A stretch of 64,000 nucleotides of DNA from contig CAWUHX010000317.1 of the NCBI GenBank assembly GCA_963922205.1, positions 124,001 through 188,000 of the forward strand. The letters are read 5' to 3'. The notes below the pieces were generated by a model, which did not search any database, was not told the origin of the DNA, and saw only the letters and a list, made by a program, of their open reading frames with translations. Shown in pieces: positions 57,547 to 64,000 of this stretch (its first letter is position 1; each line of letters starts with the position of its first letter). The DNA is from Romanomermis culicivorax. Lineage: Eukaryota > Nematoda > Enoplea > Mermithida > Mermithidae. The translations under genes and the position numbers were made by a program.

Positions 57547-57585
57547 GTTTCCTTCTCTTTTTCTCTGAGAATATATCATTTTTCT

Positions 57586-57596
57586 CAACTTTTATA
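57586..57596 (-). promoter_or_regulatory. TATAAAAGTTG motif before the capsid gene
   Basis: One of five exact copies (57586-57596, 57986-57996, 59087-59097, 59740-59750, 62021-62031), each 24-40 bases upstream of a Polinton B start codon on the minus strand. This one lies in the 3' end of the frameshifted minor protein gene. Confidence 0.7.
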
Positions 57597-57955
57597 CCTT
57601 TTGGTCTAATCCCCAAGCCTCTTCCAGTCTGCAAGGCCTCTCCCGCACTGTGGGCCAACTTGGAGAGTGCTGCTCAGCCATGTTCTTCTAGAGACTCTTT
57701 AATAGATCGACCTTCCGCTAAATCACCAGTAATATGTGCACCTGTAGATAGCCCTTGCTTACCAATGTGGCCAGCAGCTGACCTAATAACAGGAATGGCC
57801 ATTCTGAATAATGATCTAAAGAAGCTTCCTAGACCTCCTCCACGCTGATAGGGAGTGCCTTTGAAGCCTTTGAAACCATAGCCAGTTTGTTCAGCTTGTT
57901 CAGTGTAGTACTGAAGCCAAGTTGCATAATCTTCCGGATTAAAGTATTGTCTCAT
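57597..57955 (-). pseudogene. Polinton B small Gly-rich minor virion-type protein, frameshifted
   Basis: The ATG at 57955 (MRQYFNPEDYATW) opens 93 residues with a Gly/Arg block (QRGGGLGSFFRSLFRM) and an Ala/Gly-rich helix, ending at TGA 57674. The same pattern continues in another frame (LSKLAHSAGEALQTGRGLG) to about 57597, where it meets the capsid promoter motif. One frameshift near 57671 is therefore likely. GGG-LFR proteins of this kind sit just upstream of the capsid gene in Polintons and are often called PX-like. Their role is presumed structural, perhaps core or membrane-active. Confidence 0.75.
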
Positions 57956-57985
57956 CTTTATAAGTTTGAAAAATGCTGTAAATTA

Positions 57986-57996
57986 CAACTTTTATA
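57986..57996 (-). promoter_or_regulatory. TATAAAAGTTG motif before the minor virion-type gene
   Basis: Exact copy, 31 bases upstream of the ATG at 57955. It overlaps the 3' end of p242. Confidence 0.7.
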
Positions 57997-58720
57997 CTTT
58001 TCTAAATTCTAACCATCTAGACCTTGGTGTAATGCTTTTGGGTGCCTTAACTTTTTTTCCATCTATGGGTCCACTCGGGGAAGCAAATGTTTCATCGCTT
58101 CCACTTCCAACATTTAACCTGGACTTATTTACAAAAAGATCTCGAGGCACATTCTCCTTTAAGAGGTTCTTTACAAACAATTCTGACCCTATTGCTTGCT
58201 GGCGCCTCGGACCAACTCTCGCCACATCAGAAATCAAATCAACAATGTTGGTTCTACTTATTTTGGTGCCTTTCAGAATCATTTCTCCTTTATCAGACCA
58301 CTCCATGTGTGGATTATCTTTAGCATAATCATATAACATTTTAGCTTGACTATGCCACTTTTTTGGTACAATTTTCATAGTTTTTTCATATAGCACATCT
58401 TTTCTCGGGGTCACATCAACAGTACTTTCAGCAGTGTCTGGCTTTTTTTGCTTTGGTGTTATTTCTTCTAGATCAGGAATGGGGTGTTCTGCAACAGCTT
58501 CACTAACAGTCAACTCATAAGGTCTGATTTGATCCTGCGTAGCCTGCCTATATCTGTGCAACACTTGATTGTATAAGATTATCTTTCTGTCAGAGGGCAA
58601 TGACTTATTAGTTAAAATGTCATTCATTTCTTTATCTAAAGCAGTCATTACATTAGCTGCTATATCCTCCCTATGACCAATGTCATGCGGTACAAGAATC
58701 ATTTTATTTGTATGCATCAT
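57992..58720 (-). CDS. Polinton B p242, charged protein of unknown function
   Basis: The frame is intact. The first ATG (58720) overlaps the stop of the upstream gene as ATGA. A TATAAAAAG motif sits directly before it (58721-58729), so the second Met (58702, MILVPHD) may be the real start if that motif is the promoter. The protein is hydrophilic, with a helical N-terminal half and a Pro/Lys linker. The C-terminal segment has WSDKGEMILKGTKI, then LISDVARVGPRRQQAIG, and finally a basic Ser/Gly-rich tail. A homologous pair of genes, in the same order, is at 15654-16400. I do not know the function. Confidence 0.85.
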   Translation of the reverse strand: MMHTNKMILVPHDIGHREDIAANVMTALDKEMNDILTNKSLPSDRKIILYNQVLHRYRQATQDQIRPYELTVSEAVAEHPIPDLEEITPKQKKPDTAESTVDVTPRKDVLYEKTMKIVPKKWHSQAKMLYDYAKDNPHMEWSDKGEMILKGTKISRTNIVDLISDVARVGPRRQQAIGSELFVKNLLKENVPRDLFVNKSRLNVGSGSDETFASPSGPIDGKKVKAPKSITPRSRWLEFRKV

Positions 58721-59061
58721 CTTTTTATAATTGCATCAGCTAGTAATTGTCCAGCTATTCCTAAAATTGGTGCCAACAATACAGGCAAAAATCCACCTTT
58801 TTGTTCTAGAATGTCTCGTCTTTTGCTGAGACTTGTTTTCTCATCTGCTAATACTCGTAAATGTCCCTTGTGGGAACATAATTTATTCAAGGTATTTTTG
58901 TCAACTTTTATATTGCCTTCCAGAAAGTTGAGTATACATTCACACAAACAAAGTATCAGTTCACGATCAGCAGTACTAATAATGGCTTTACGTTGCTTGG
59001 GTTTAGCCTTAGCTAGTACCCTGATGTAATCAATATTATGTCTAAGATGATCACAAGGCAT
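58717..59061 (-). CDS. Polinton B p114, small protein with hydrophobic C-terminus
   Basis: The ATG at 59061 gives 114 residues. It is Cys/His-containing at the start (MPCDHLRHN) and helical, with LSKRRDILEQKGGFLP leading into a hydrophobic tail (LLAPILGIAGQLLADAI). A (K/R)-rich segment followed by GGFLP and a hydrophobic tail recurs in Polinton and adintovirus minor proteins and may act on membranes or the capsid; that role is inferred. The coding-strand TATAAAAGTTG motif is at 59087-59097, 26 bases before the ATG. Homolog of 15654-15980. Confidence 0.88.
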   Translation of the reverse strand: MPCDHLRHNIDYIRVLAKAKPKQRKAIISTADRELILCLCECILNFLEGNIKVDKNTLNKLCSHKGHLRVLADEKTSLSKRRDILEQKGGFLPVLLAPILGIAGQLLADAIIKR

Positions 59062-59086
59062 TTTGACCTTACAACTGAAGAATAGA

Positions 59087-59097
59087 CAACTTTTATA
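59087..59097 (-). promoter_or_regulatory. TATAAAAGTTG motif before p114
   Basis: Exact copy, 26 bases upstream of the ATG at 59061. It overlaps the last codons and stop of the ATPase gene. Confidence 0.7.
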
Positions 59098-59716
59098 CTT
59101 TTGGCACATATATCGTGGAAAATTTTGAGAAAATATCAGCTCTGAGTCTTAGTTTATCAGGTGTTGTTTGAGAAAGATCAACAATTATATAACTGTATGG
59201 TTTAAATGTGGCATCTTCAAAAGACTCGAGAAAGTACTTTACCTTATCAGGAAACAACTGTCTTGCCAAAGTTTTTACTTGGAGTCTATCTGCAGGATTT
59301 TTCATCAAAACAAGGTACTCTGCATTTATTCTAGATGTTCTTAGACCCTCGAAGAAATTATTTTGAACAATGTGTATCACAGACACATTCATGTGATGAC
59401 ATCCACGAGTAAAAAGAAGGTCCAGATGCTTGTTTTTTGCCATTTCCTGCATCAGATCATCTAGTATAACAAGCTGGGGTACAGGACTGAGCTCTCTAAT
59501 CAAGTTCATGTCAGGTAACCCCTGATAGAAGTTGACCCTGCCAGATAAGTCATTGTAGACTGGCTGCTTCTCACTAAAGAACCAGTGAATATGTTGAGGA
59601 ACTGGTTCAATCAAGTACTTCACATTTAGTACTAAATTCTTTACAAAGGTTGTTTTACCAGCTTTTGTAGGGCCAGCAACAATACATGTAAAAGGGTGAT
59701 TAAATTTTACAGCCAT
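59093..59716 (-). CDS. Polinton B genome-packaging ATPase (FtsK/HerA, A32-like)
   Basis: An intact frame of 207 residues. Walker A is GPTKAGKT at residues 15-22, Walker B is QLVILDDL at 81-88, and the sensor-like motif is SVIHIVQNNFF. This is the A32-like ATPase of Polintons, which pumps DNA into the capsid. Length and motif spacing are normal. TATAAAAGTTG lies at 59740-59750 on the coding strand, 24 bases before the ATG. The stop overlaps the promoter region of p114. Confidence 0.95.
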   Translation of the reverse strand: MAVKFNHPFTCIVAGPTKAGKTTFVKNLVLNVKYLIEPVPQHIHWFFSEKQPVYNDLSGRVNFYQGLPDMNLIRELSPVPQLVILDDLMQEMAKNKHLDLLFTRGCHHMNVSVIHIVQNNFFEGLRTSRINAEYLVLMKNPADRLQVKTLARQLFPDKVKYFLESFEDATFKPYSYIIVDLSQTTPDKLRLRADIFSKFSTIYVPKV

Positions 59717-59739
59717 GTTTTTTTTCTTTTATAAATTCT

Positions 59740-59750
59740 CAACTTTTATA
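59740..59750 (-). promoter_or_regulatory. TATAAAAGTTG motif before the ATPase gene
   Basis: Exact copy, 24 bases upstream of the ATG at 59716, in the gap between ATPase and p110. Confidence 0.7.
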
Positions 59751-59860
59751 ACATGCAACATGCTGGGAATACCAGCAATTGTGCTTTAATTTATTTTTCT
59801 CTCAATTTTTTTCTTGCCTTTTATTTTTCATCACAATATTTAATTACAATTATCACAATA

Positions 59861-60193
59861 TTAATAGGGTATATTTATACCTTCATCATTGTATTTTCCC
59901 ATGGCTTCTGGACTCAGATTCATCCAGATCTCAAACAAAAGGGGTCCAGCACTGCAGGTTTTCATCAAATTTTCTAGTGCCTTGGCAAAATGCCAAAACC
60001 CTGTCAATTTTCTCTTACCCGTACGATGATCCAGTTTATTGGCCACTTTAGCCAAAATCTTCCATTCATGCTTGTAGCCATCATTTATTCGATCCCAAAA
60101 ATATGAGGCAAATCTGGCCACATCTTTTTGAGTATAAGGTCTTTTGAGAAAAGTGCCCATACTCAGTGCAACATTTAAAAAAATACCTTCCAT
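59861..60193 (-). CDS. Polinton B p110, orphan protein
   Basis: An intact 110-residue frame from the ATG at 60193. It is basic and helical, with FLKRPYTQKDVARFASYFWDR, a GKRKLTGFWHFAKALENL segment and a Pro/Glu-rich end. I recognise no domain. A TATATATATAAGTTG sequence lies about 65 bases upstream on the coding strand (60256-60270). Position between ATPase and the CxxC protein suggests an element-specific accessory gene. Confidence 0.8.
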   Translation of the reverse strand: MEGIFLNVALSMGTFLKRPYTQKDVARFASYFWDRINDGYKHEWKILAKVANKLDHRTGKRKLTGFWHFAKALENLMKTCSAGPLLFEIWMNLSPEAMGKYNDEGINIPY

Positions 60194-60305
60194 TTTGAAA
60201 AAGTGACTAAACTGTAGAAGGAAAAGTTTGAAGACTGAAGACTAAGGAGAATTCACAACTTATATATATAAAAAATGTTACAGAATACTTGCAAATCACA
60301 TTTCA

Positions 60306-60581
60306 CTAGTTTACTGTAGGTTTGAAGATGAGTGCCTGTCTATCAGCCAGCTGCTTCTTTAGTACAGCCGTGCCAGATTCCTGCAATGCCTTATTGTATT
60401 CTAGACATTTTGGGCACATTTCAATAGTAAAGAATGTTTTACCCTGAGACAACTGGAAACACTCCCATTCAGAGCTGTTATTTTGACAAAAATAACACAG
60501 TTCAATCATTAAGCTATACATGGCTCTTGGCAAGTTTCGAGCGCAGAGTTCAATAGGAGCTTTAACTTTTTTTGATTCCAT
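60306..60581 (-). CDS. Polinton B p91, small CxxC protein
   Basis: An intact 91-residue frame. It has IELCARNL, then a helical stretch with LCYFCQ (first CxxC) and CPKCLEYNKA (second CxxC), then a Lys/Gln-rich tail. Four Cys in two pairs 43 residues apart could bind one zinc ion. A decayed homolog is at 2027-2209 in Polinton A, so the gene is shared by two diverged elements and is probably functional in the family. Role unknown; DNA- or protein-binding is possible. Confidence 0.85.
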   Translation of the reverse strand: MESKKVKAPIELCARNLPRAMYSLMIELCYFCQNNSSEWECFQLSQGKTFFTIEMCPKCLEYNKALQESGTAVLKKQLADRQALIFKPTVN

Positions 60582-60692
60582 TCTAGTTAATCAAATGATT
60601 AAAATAATTTTGAAGTTGCTTATATGCTGAAATATCAGGCACATGTAAAAATTTTTAGACCTGCAAATCATTGATTAATTTTCATACTGTAG

Positions 60693-61745
60693 CTATAGTT
60701 TTATCAAATCTGTCACCCAACTATTGAATTTATCTGGGTGACCCTTCCATTTAACAAAGTATTCAGTTTTCCCAGCCCTTTTTCTCTTTCGTATAATCTT
60801 TTCTATAATGCAGACATCTGTAATCTCATCAACTTTCTGTAATTCTGGCTCATAAAAGATACCCTGTATGACTTCTCCCAGCTGATCTTCTACCATATAT
60901 ACATGAGGATATCTAGCTTTTTGCTCACGAATCACAAAAACTTCATCACTCCAATTGGGAGTGTAACCCTTCTTAAAAGTCTTTTTGACTTTGCTTATGC
61001 GTACCTTGTCACCAGGGACCAGTTTAAATTGTACACTGGACTTACATTTCCTGAAAAGCTTTTCAACAATTTCAGCTTTATTCTCATCAGTAACATCAAC
61101 AGGAGCAACACCTATGGTCCTATGCCTAGTCGAGTTGTAAGAGCTTAGCAGGTCGGGTAGAATGTTTAGGTACTTGTATGTATTATTTTGAGTAAAATGA
61201 TGCCACATTCTTTCCTTTAAAGTTCTATTGAACAGCTCAACAATGCTAGCCTTAGTTTCACTAGCAGTTATGAAAAAACTAATGCCAAGTTTCTTTAATA
61301 AGGCCTGGAAGGCTTTGTTTGTAAACTCTGTACCAGCATCAGTCTGTATTTTTTGTGGCTTTCTGCCAGATTTCAAAATTGTTTGAAAGGCATGCAAAAT
61401 AGATGATGTATTTTTATTTTTCAAGGGTACAGACCATGCAAATTTGGACAGGACATCTATACAATTTAAAAGGAATTTGTATCCATCATTATGCCTGGTG
61501 AGTGAACTGAGGTCTGCAAGATCCATTTGCCACTGTTCATCAATATCAGTAACAAGAACATTATTCCTGGGGTAATGGCGCCTAGCATACTTGTGTACAG
61601 TATATGTTGGCTGTTTCTGTAACCATTCCTTAACAGAATGCAGAGTGACCCTTGGATTACTAGATTTTGCCTGTCGTAACAGGTTCTGAACACTACAATA
61701 CCCTGTACTTGGGTTGAAGTATATGCTTTCAAAGAGCTTGTCCAT
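60693..61745 (-). CDS. Polinton B integrase with C-terminal chromodomain
   Basis: The ATG at 61745 (MDKLFES) gives 350 residues; the frame is also open without ATG to 61769. A helical N-terminal region precedes the RNase H-like core. The DDE residues are the Asp of QMDLADL (about 75), the Asp of IQTDAGTEF (about 136) and the Glu of SIVELFNRTLKERM (about 170). At the C-terminus is a chromodomain, VCIIEKIIRKRKRAGKTEYF then VKWKGHPDKFNSW, which binds chromatin and may direct insertion. The catalytic set is complete. TATAAATAAAAGTTTG lies at 61767-61782 on the coding strand, about 23 bases upstream of the ATG. Confidence 0.95.
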   Translation of the reverse strand: MDKLFESIYFNPSTGYCSVQNLLRQAKSSNPRVTLHSVKEWLQKQPTYTVHKYARRHYPRNNVLVTDIDEQWQMDLADLSSLTRHNDGYKFLLNCIDVLSKFAWSVPLKNKNTSSILHAFQTILKSGRKPQKIQTDAGTEFTNKAFQALLKKLGISFFITASETKASIVELFNRTLKERMWHHFTQNNTYKYLNILPDLLSSYNSTRHRTIGVAPVDVTDENKAEIVEKLFRKCKSSVQFKLVPGDKVRISKVKKTFKKGYTPNWSDEVFVIREQKARYPHVYMVEDQLGEVIQGIFYEPELQKVDEITDVCIIEKIIRKRKRAGKTEYFVKWKGHPDKFNSWVTDLIKL

Positions 61746-61777
61746 TTTTTTCAAGCATGCTGCTGTCAAACTTTTAT

Positions 61778-61993
61778 TTATACATCTGCAAGATTGAATC
61801 TGACACTTTTTGTACTAGTTTTAGGTTTTTTGGTGAACAGGTTCTCCAAATATCTCCTTAACAATTTCAATAGAGTCAGTATTGTTAGTATAGCCAATAG
61901 AGCCACACAATACCATATCTCAGTAAAAACTGTTTTCCCATTATGCCTTTCCAGGCAAGCTAGAAAATGTTCAATAGTGTGGTTAGCATCCAT
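61778..61993 (-). CDS. Polinton B small membrane protein
   Basis: 71 residues from the ATG at 61993. One strong transmembrane segment (WYCVALLAILTILTLLKLL, about 28-46) is followed by a basic tail (RRYLENLFTKKPKTSTK). The TATAAAAGTTG motif lies at 62021-62031, 28 bases before the ATG. It is the first gene of the leftward block. Function unknown; a membrane-anchored accessory or virion protein is possible. Confidence 0.75.
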   Translation of the reverse strand: MDANHTIEHFLACLERHNGKTVFTEIWYCVALLAILTILTLLKLLRRYLENLFTKKPKTSTKSVRFNLADV

Positions 61994-62020
61994 GTTTTTT
62001 CTTCATTTTAGAGAGCCAGC

Positions 62021-62031
62021 CAACTTTTATA
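62021..62031 (-). promoter_or_regulatory. TATAAAAGTTG motif before the membrane protein gene
   Basis: Exact copy, 28 bases upstream of the ATG at 61993, at the left side of the divergent region. Confidence 0.7.
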
Positions 62032-62542
62032 GCACCCAATCAATTTTCAAAGAGAGCCAGTTGTTGTTTATTTACCTAAACTTTATTGATTGAAAACCTT
62101 CCCACTACATGAAACATTTTATGTAGATGAAAAGATGGTCAAGTCTGGCATGTTTTTCCACTAGTGAAAGTAGCAAAGAGATCTAATTGAAAGAGCAGTG
62201 AGGTACAGTATTAGAAGCTCAAGTGATTCACATGCTCATTGTTGTGAATCAAGGCCAGCTAAAAGGCAAGAAATACTTTTATACAAAGATAGTTGGGAAA
62301 ATGACTCATAAGGTGACTGCTTGTCTAAAGAAAAGTGATGTAAGCAAGAAAGTTTTTATATGTGCAGTTTGATTGAATTTGACTTGAAAGACAGATCAAA
62401 AAGTGAGATAAGAAAAAACCAGAAAAAACCAGTTTATTTCAGTATGAATCATCAGAAAAAGTGAGAAAGATGTGACATTTGATGGAACAGATCAGTGGGT
62501 TTTGCTGTTCCACTAAGCCTACAGTAATCCTGCCCATAAGAG
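62032..62542. promoter_or_regulatory. Divergent intergenic region of Polinton B
   Basis: About 500 bp separate the leftward block from the rightward polymerase gene, with TATA motifs facing outward at both sides (62021-62031 minus, 62543-62549 plus). CAGAAAAAACCAGAAAAAACCAG is a short direct repeat near 62414. No ORF is supported. It is a bidirectional promoter region by position. Confidence 0.6.
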
Positions 62543-62549
62543 TATAAAA
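62543..62549 (+). promoter_or_regulatory. TATA-like motif of the Polinton B polymerase gene
   Basis: AGTATAAAAGC precedes the ATG at 62616 by about 67 bases. It is the plus-strand counterpart of the TATAAAAGTTG motifs of the leftward genes. Confidence 0.55.
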
Positions 62550-62615
62550 GCAAAAAAATTTGAGGAAAGCTCATTTGTGATTTTTATCAAGTTAAAGAAA
62601 GGTCGGATTGTTAAA

Positions 62616-64000
62616 ATGGATGTTAAAAATTTTTTGTGCAACAAATGTGGAAGAAGCTTTGGCAAAAAACGATATTTGAATGGACATATGGCTGCATCAC
62701 ACGAAGGGAGACAATTCAAATGCCCTCAATGTGGCTCAATGTTTACACAAATGAAAGGATTGAAGAATCATTACCAGAAACAACATCAAGAATTTAATTG
62801 CCTCTATTGTGGAACCAGCTTTTGCAACCAACAAGCATTATTTTCCCATATGCATAATGGTAGCTGCTTGATGGTCAAACGAGAAGAGGGAAATTCAATG
62901 GAATTGATGGATGAAAAACCAACTACAAGTGGACTTATGATTCCGGAAGATGAAGAAACACCAATGGAGCTGAGTGAATACCCAGAAGAAATGCAGAGAG
63001 AAATCAATAATTATTGGCGACTTATTCGAACCAATCAGTCCACTTCCAACCTACTGGAGCATACTTACAATTATAGATGGGCGGCTACAAATGGAGACCT
63101 TACAAGGATGATTTACAACATTTACCAGTCAGAAAAGGAATGTTTTTGTATTGATGCTGCAGTTGGATGCTTGTTGAAAAATCGGGAAACAGGTGAGTAC
63201 AAATATTGGTATGCATGCCAGAATAACTATACACTGTTAAACCATCCTGTTTTGATCAAAAATGGGGAGGATGTGCAGCAATTAACTGGGACTATGAAAA
63301 AAATTGATTTTGAAGAAAAATTTACATGCCCTGATACAAAATGGTCTCTTGCCCTCATCACGAATGTTGAATTCTATGTCATGCCACAAAAAAGCTTTGT
63401 GGCTGGCTGCAAAGACTTCCATTTACCTGACTCGCTCGTCTACCAGACCCACAATATTATTGGTATGACCCAAGATGGCCAGAGAAACAGATTTAAAGAT
63501 AATCTTTGTCTTTTTCGTTGCTTAGCCCAAGGAATTTTTGGCAGTTTTGAAGATAAAAGGCGTGCTTTTGAGCTCTTTGTAAAATATTGCCAAAAGAAGA
63601 ATATCCCATCAGTTGTAGATACCTTTTCTGGGGTTCCATACACAGATTTGGAAATGATTGAGAAATTATTCCTCATTGATATACAGGTCTACCACTATGA
63701 TCTTGCTAAAAATATGGCCATTTGCTGGAAAAATGTTATTCCACAATATGAAAAACTTATAAATTTGGATGTTTCATTTGATGACAGTAGGCCTGCCCAC
63801 TATAGTTATACTGTCAATATAGATCAATATGCAAAACGGTATTCTTGTATTTTTTGCAGTCATCTCTTTAGAAAACGTGAAAAACTTAATGAGCATACAA
63901 AAGACCATTGCCACGAGGGTAAAACAATCCATAAATTTCCTGGTGGTGTATATACAGTGAAAAAATCCGTTTTTGAACAGCTAGATGAAATAGAAATTTT
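62616..64000 (+). CDS. Polinton B zinc-finger plus pPolB N-terminal region, open at window edge
   Basis: From the ATG at 62616 the frame stays open through the last base (461 codons). Residues 6-85 hold three C2H2-like fingers: FLCNKCGRSF..HMAASH, FKCPQCGSMF..HYQKQH and FNCLYCGTSF..HMHNGSC. A middle region carries DNLCLFRCLAQ, as in the N-termini of Polinton polymerases; it also recalls the DGNCLFR start of OTU proteases. Near the edge a fourth Cys/His motif (YSCIFCSHLF..HTKDHC) is followed by HKFPGGVYTV, which in pPolB precedes the exonuclease domain. The exonuclease and polymerase parts must lie beyond the window. The enzyme would replicate the element from a terminal protein primer. Confidence 0.9.
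   Translation, partial: MDVKNFLCNKCGRSFGKKRYLNGHMAASHEGRQFKCPQCGSMFTQMKGLKNHYQKQHQEFNCLYCGTSFCNQQALFSHMHNGSCLMVKREEGNSMELMDEKPTTSGLMIPEDEETPMELSEYPEEMQREINNYWRLIRTNQSTSNLLEHTYNYRWAATNGDLTRMIYNIYQSEKECFCIDAAVGCLLKNRETGEYKYWYACQNNYTLLNHPVLIKNGEDVQQLTGTMKKIDFEEKFTCPDTKWSLALITNVEFYVMPQKSFVAGCKDFHLPDSLVYQTHNIIGMTQDGQRNRFKDNLCLFRCLAQGIFGSFEDKRRAFELFVKYCQKKNIPSVVDTFSGVPYTDLEMIEKLFLIDIQVYHYDLAKNMAICWKNVIPQYEKLINLDVSFDDSRPAHYSYTVNIDQYAKRYSCIFCSHLFRKREKLNEHTKDHCHEGKTIHKFPGGVYTVKKSVFEQLDEIEI

Noticed and set aside
57220..58329. Plus-strand frames of 73-120 residues
   Set aside because: Antisense shadows of the capsid, minor protein and p242 genes.

Overview
The window is AT-rich eukaryotic nuclear DNA, almost certainly from an invertebrate animal. 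The evidence is one spliced gene for a class A neuropeptide-type GPCR with GT-AG introns, set among DNA transposons, Polinton/Maverick elements, a Ty3/gypsy retrotransposon and many fold-back (MITE-like) repeats. No tRNA, rRNA or CRISPR was seen. The species cannot be named from the sequence.

Layout. 1-15113: a decayed Polinton (Polinton A) bounded by 1.52-kb terminal inverted repeats. It holds pPolB remnants on the minus strand and capsid, protease and ATPase remnants on the plus strand. A Ty3/gypsy element (6610-11678, 5-bp target duplication) interrupts it. 15400-16650: a detached piece of a related Polinton carrying two small virion-type genes. 16650-26890: no host gene seen; several fold-back elements and one nested, palindromic 1.8-kb element. 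26892-30715 (minus): two long, intact, GC-richer ORFs overlapping by ATGA. The first has an RNase D/EXD1-like 3'-5' exonuclease fold that seems to lack motif I. The second is disordered, acidic and basic, with a coiled coil. A short LTR-like repeat followed by a primer-site-like motif lies upstream. 35384-51145 (plus): four exons of a 403-residue NPY/NPF-type receptor; its 10.9-kb second intron is full of transposon debris, including a detached Polinton A end. 53226-54517: an internally deleted hAT transposon with an 8-bp target duplication.

55752-64000: a much younger Polinton (Polinton B) that runs off the right edge. From a divergent centre near 62.0-62.6 kb, a plus-strand zinc-finger/pPolB gene runs to the right. 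A minus-strand block runs to the left: membrane protein, chromodomain integrase, a CxxC protein, an orphan, packaging ATPase, two small virion-type proteins, a glycine-rich minor protein, major capsid protein and protease. Most genes are preceded by their own TATAAAAGTTG-like motif. Integrase, ATPase and polymerase frames are open, whereas capsid, minor protein and protease each carry a disabling change.

Together the two Polintons encode protein-primed replication (pPolB), integration (integrase) and virion assembly (capsid, ATPase, protease). The GPCR is the only clear host gene. The 26.9-30.7 kb ORF pair is the least explained coding unit.
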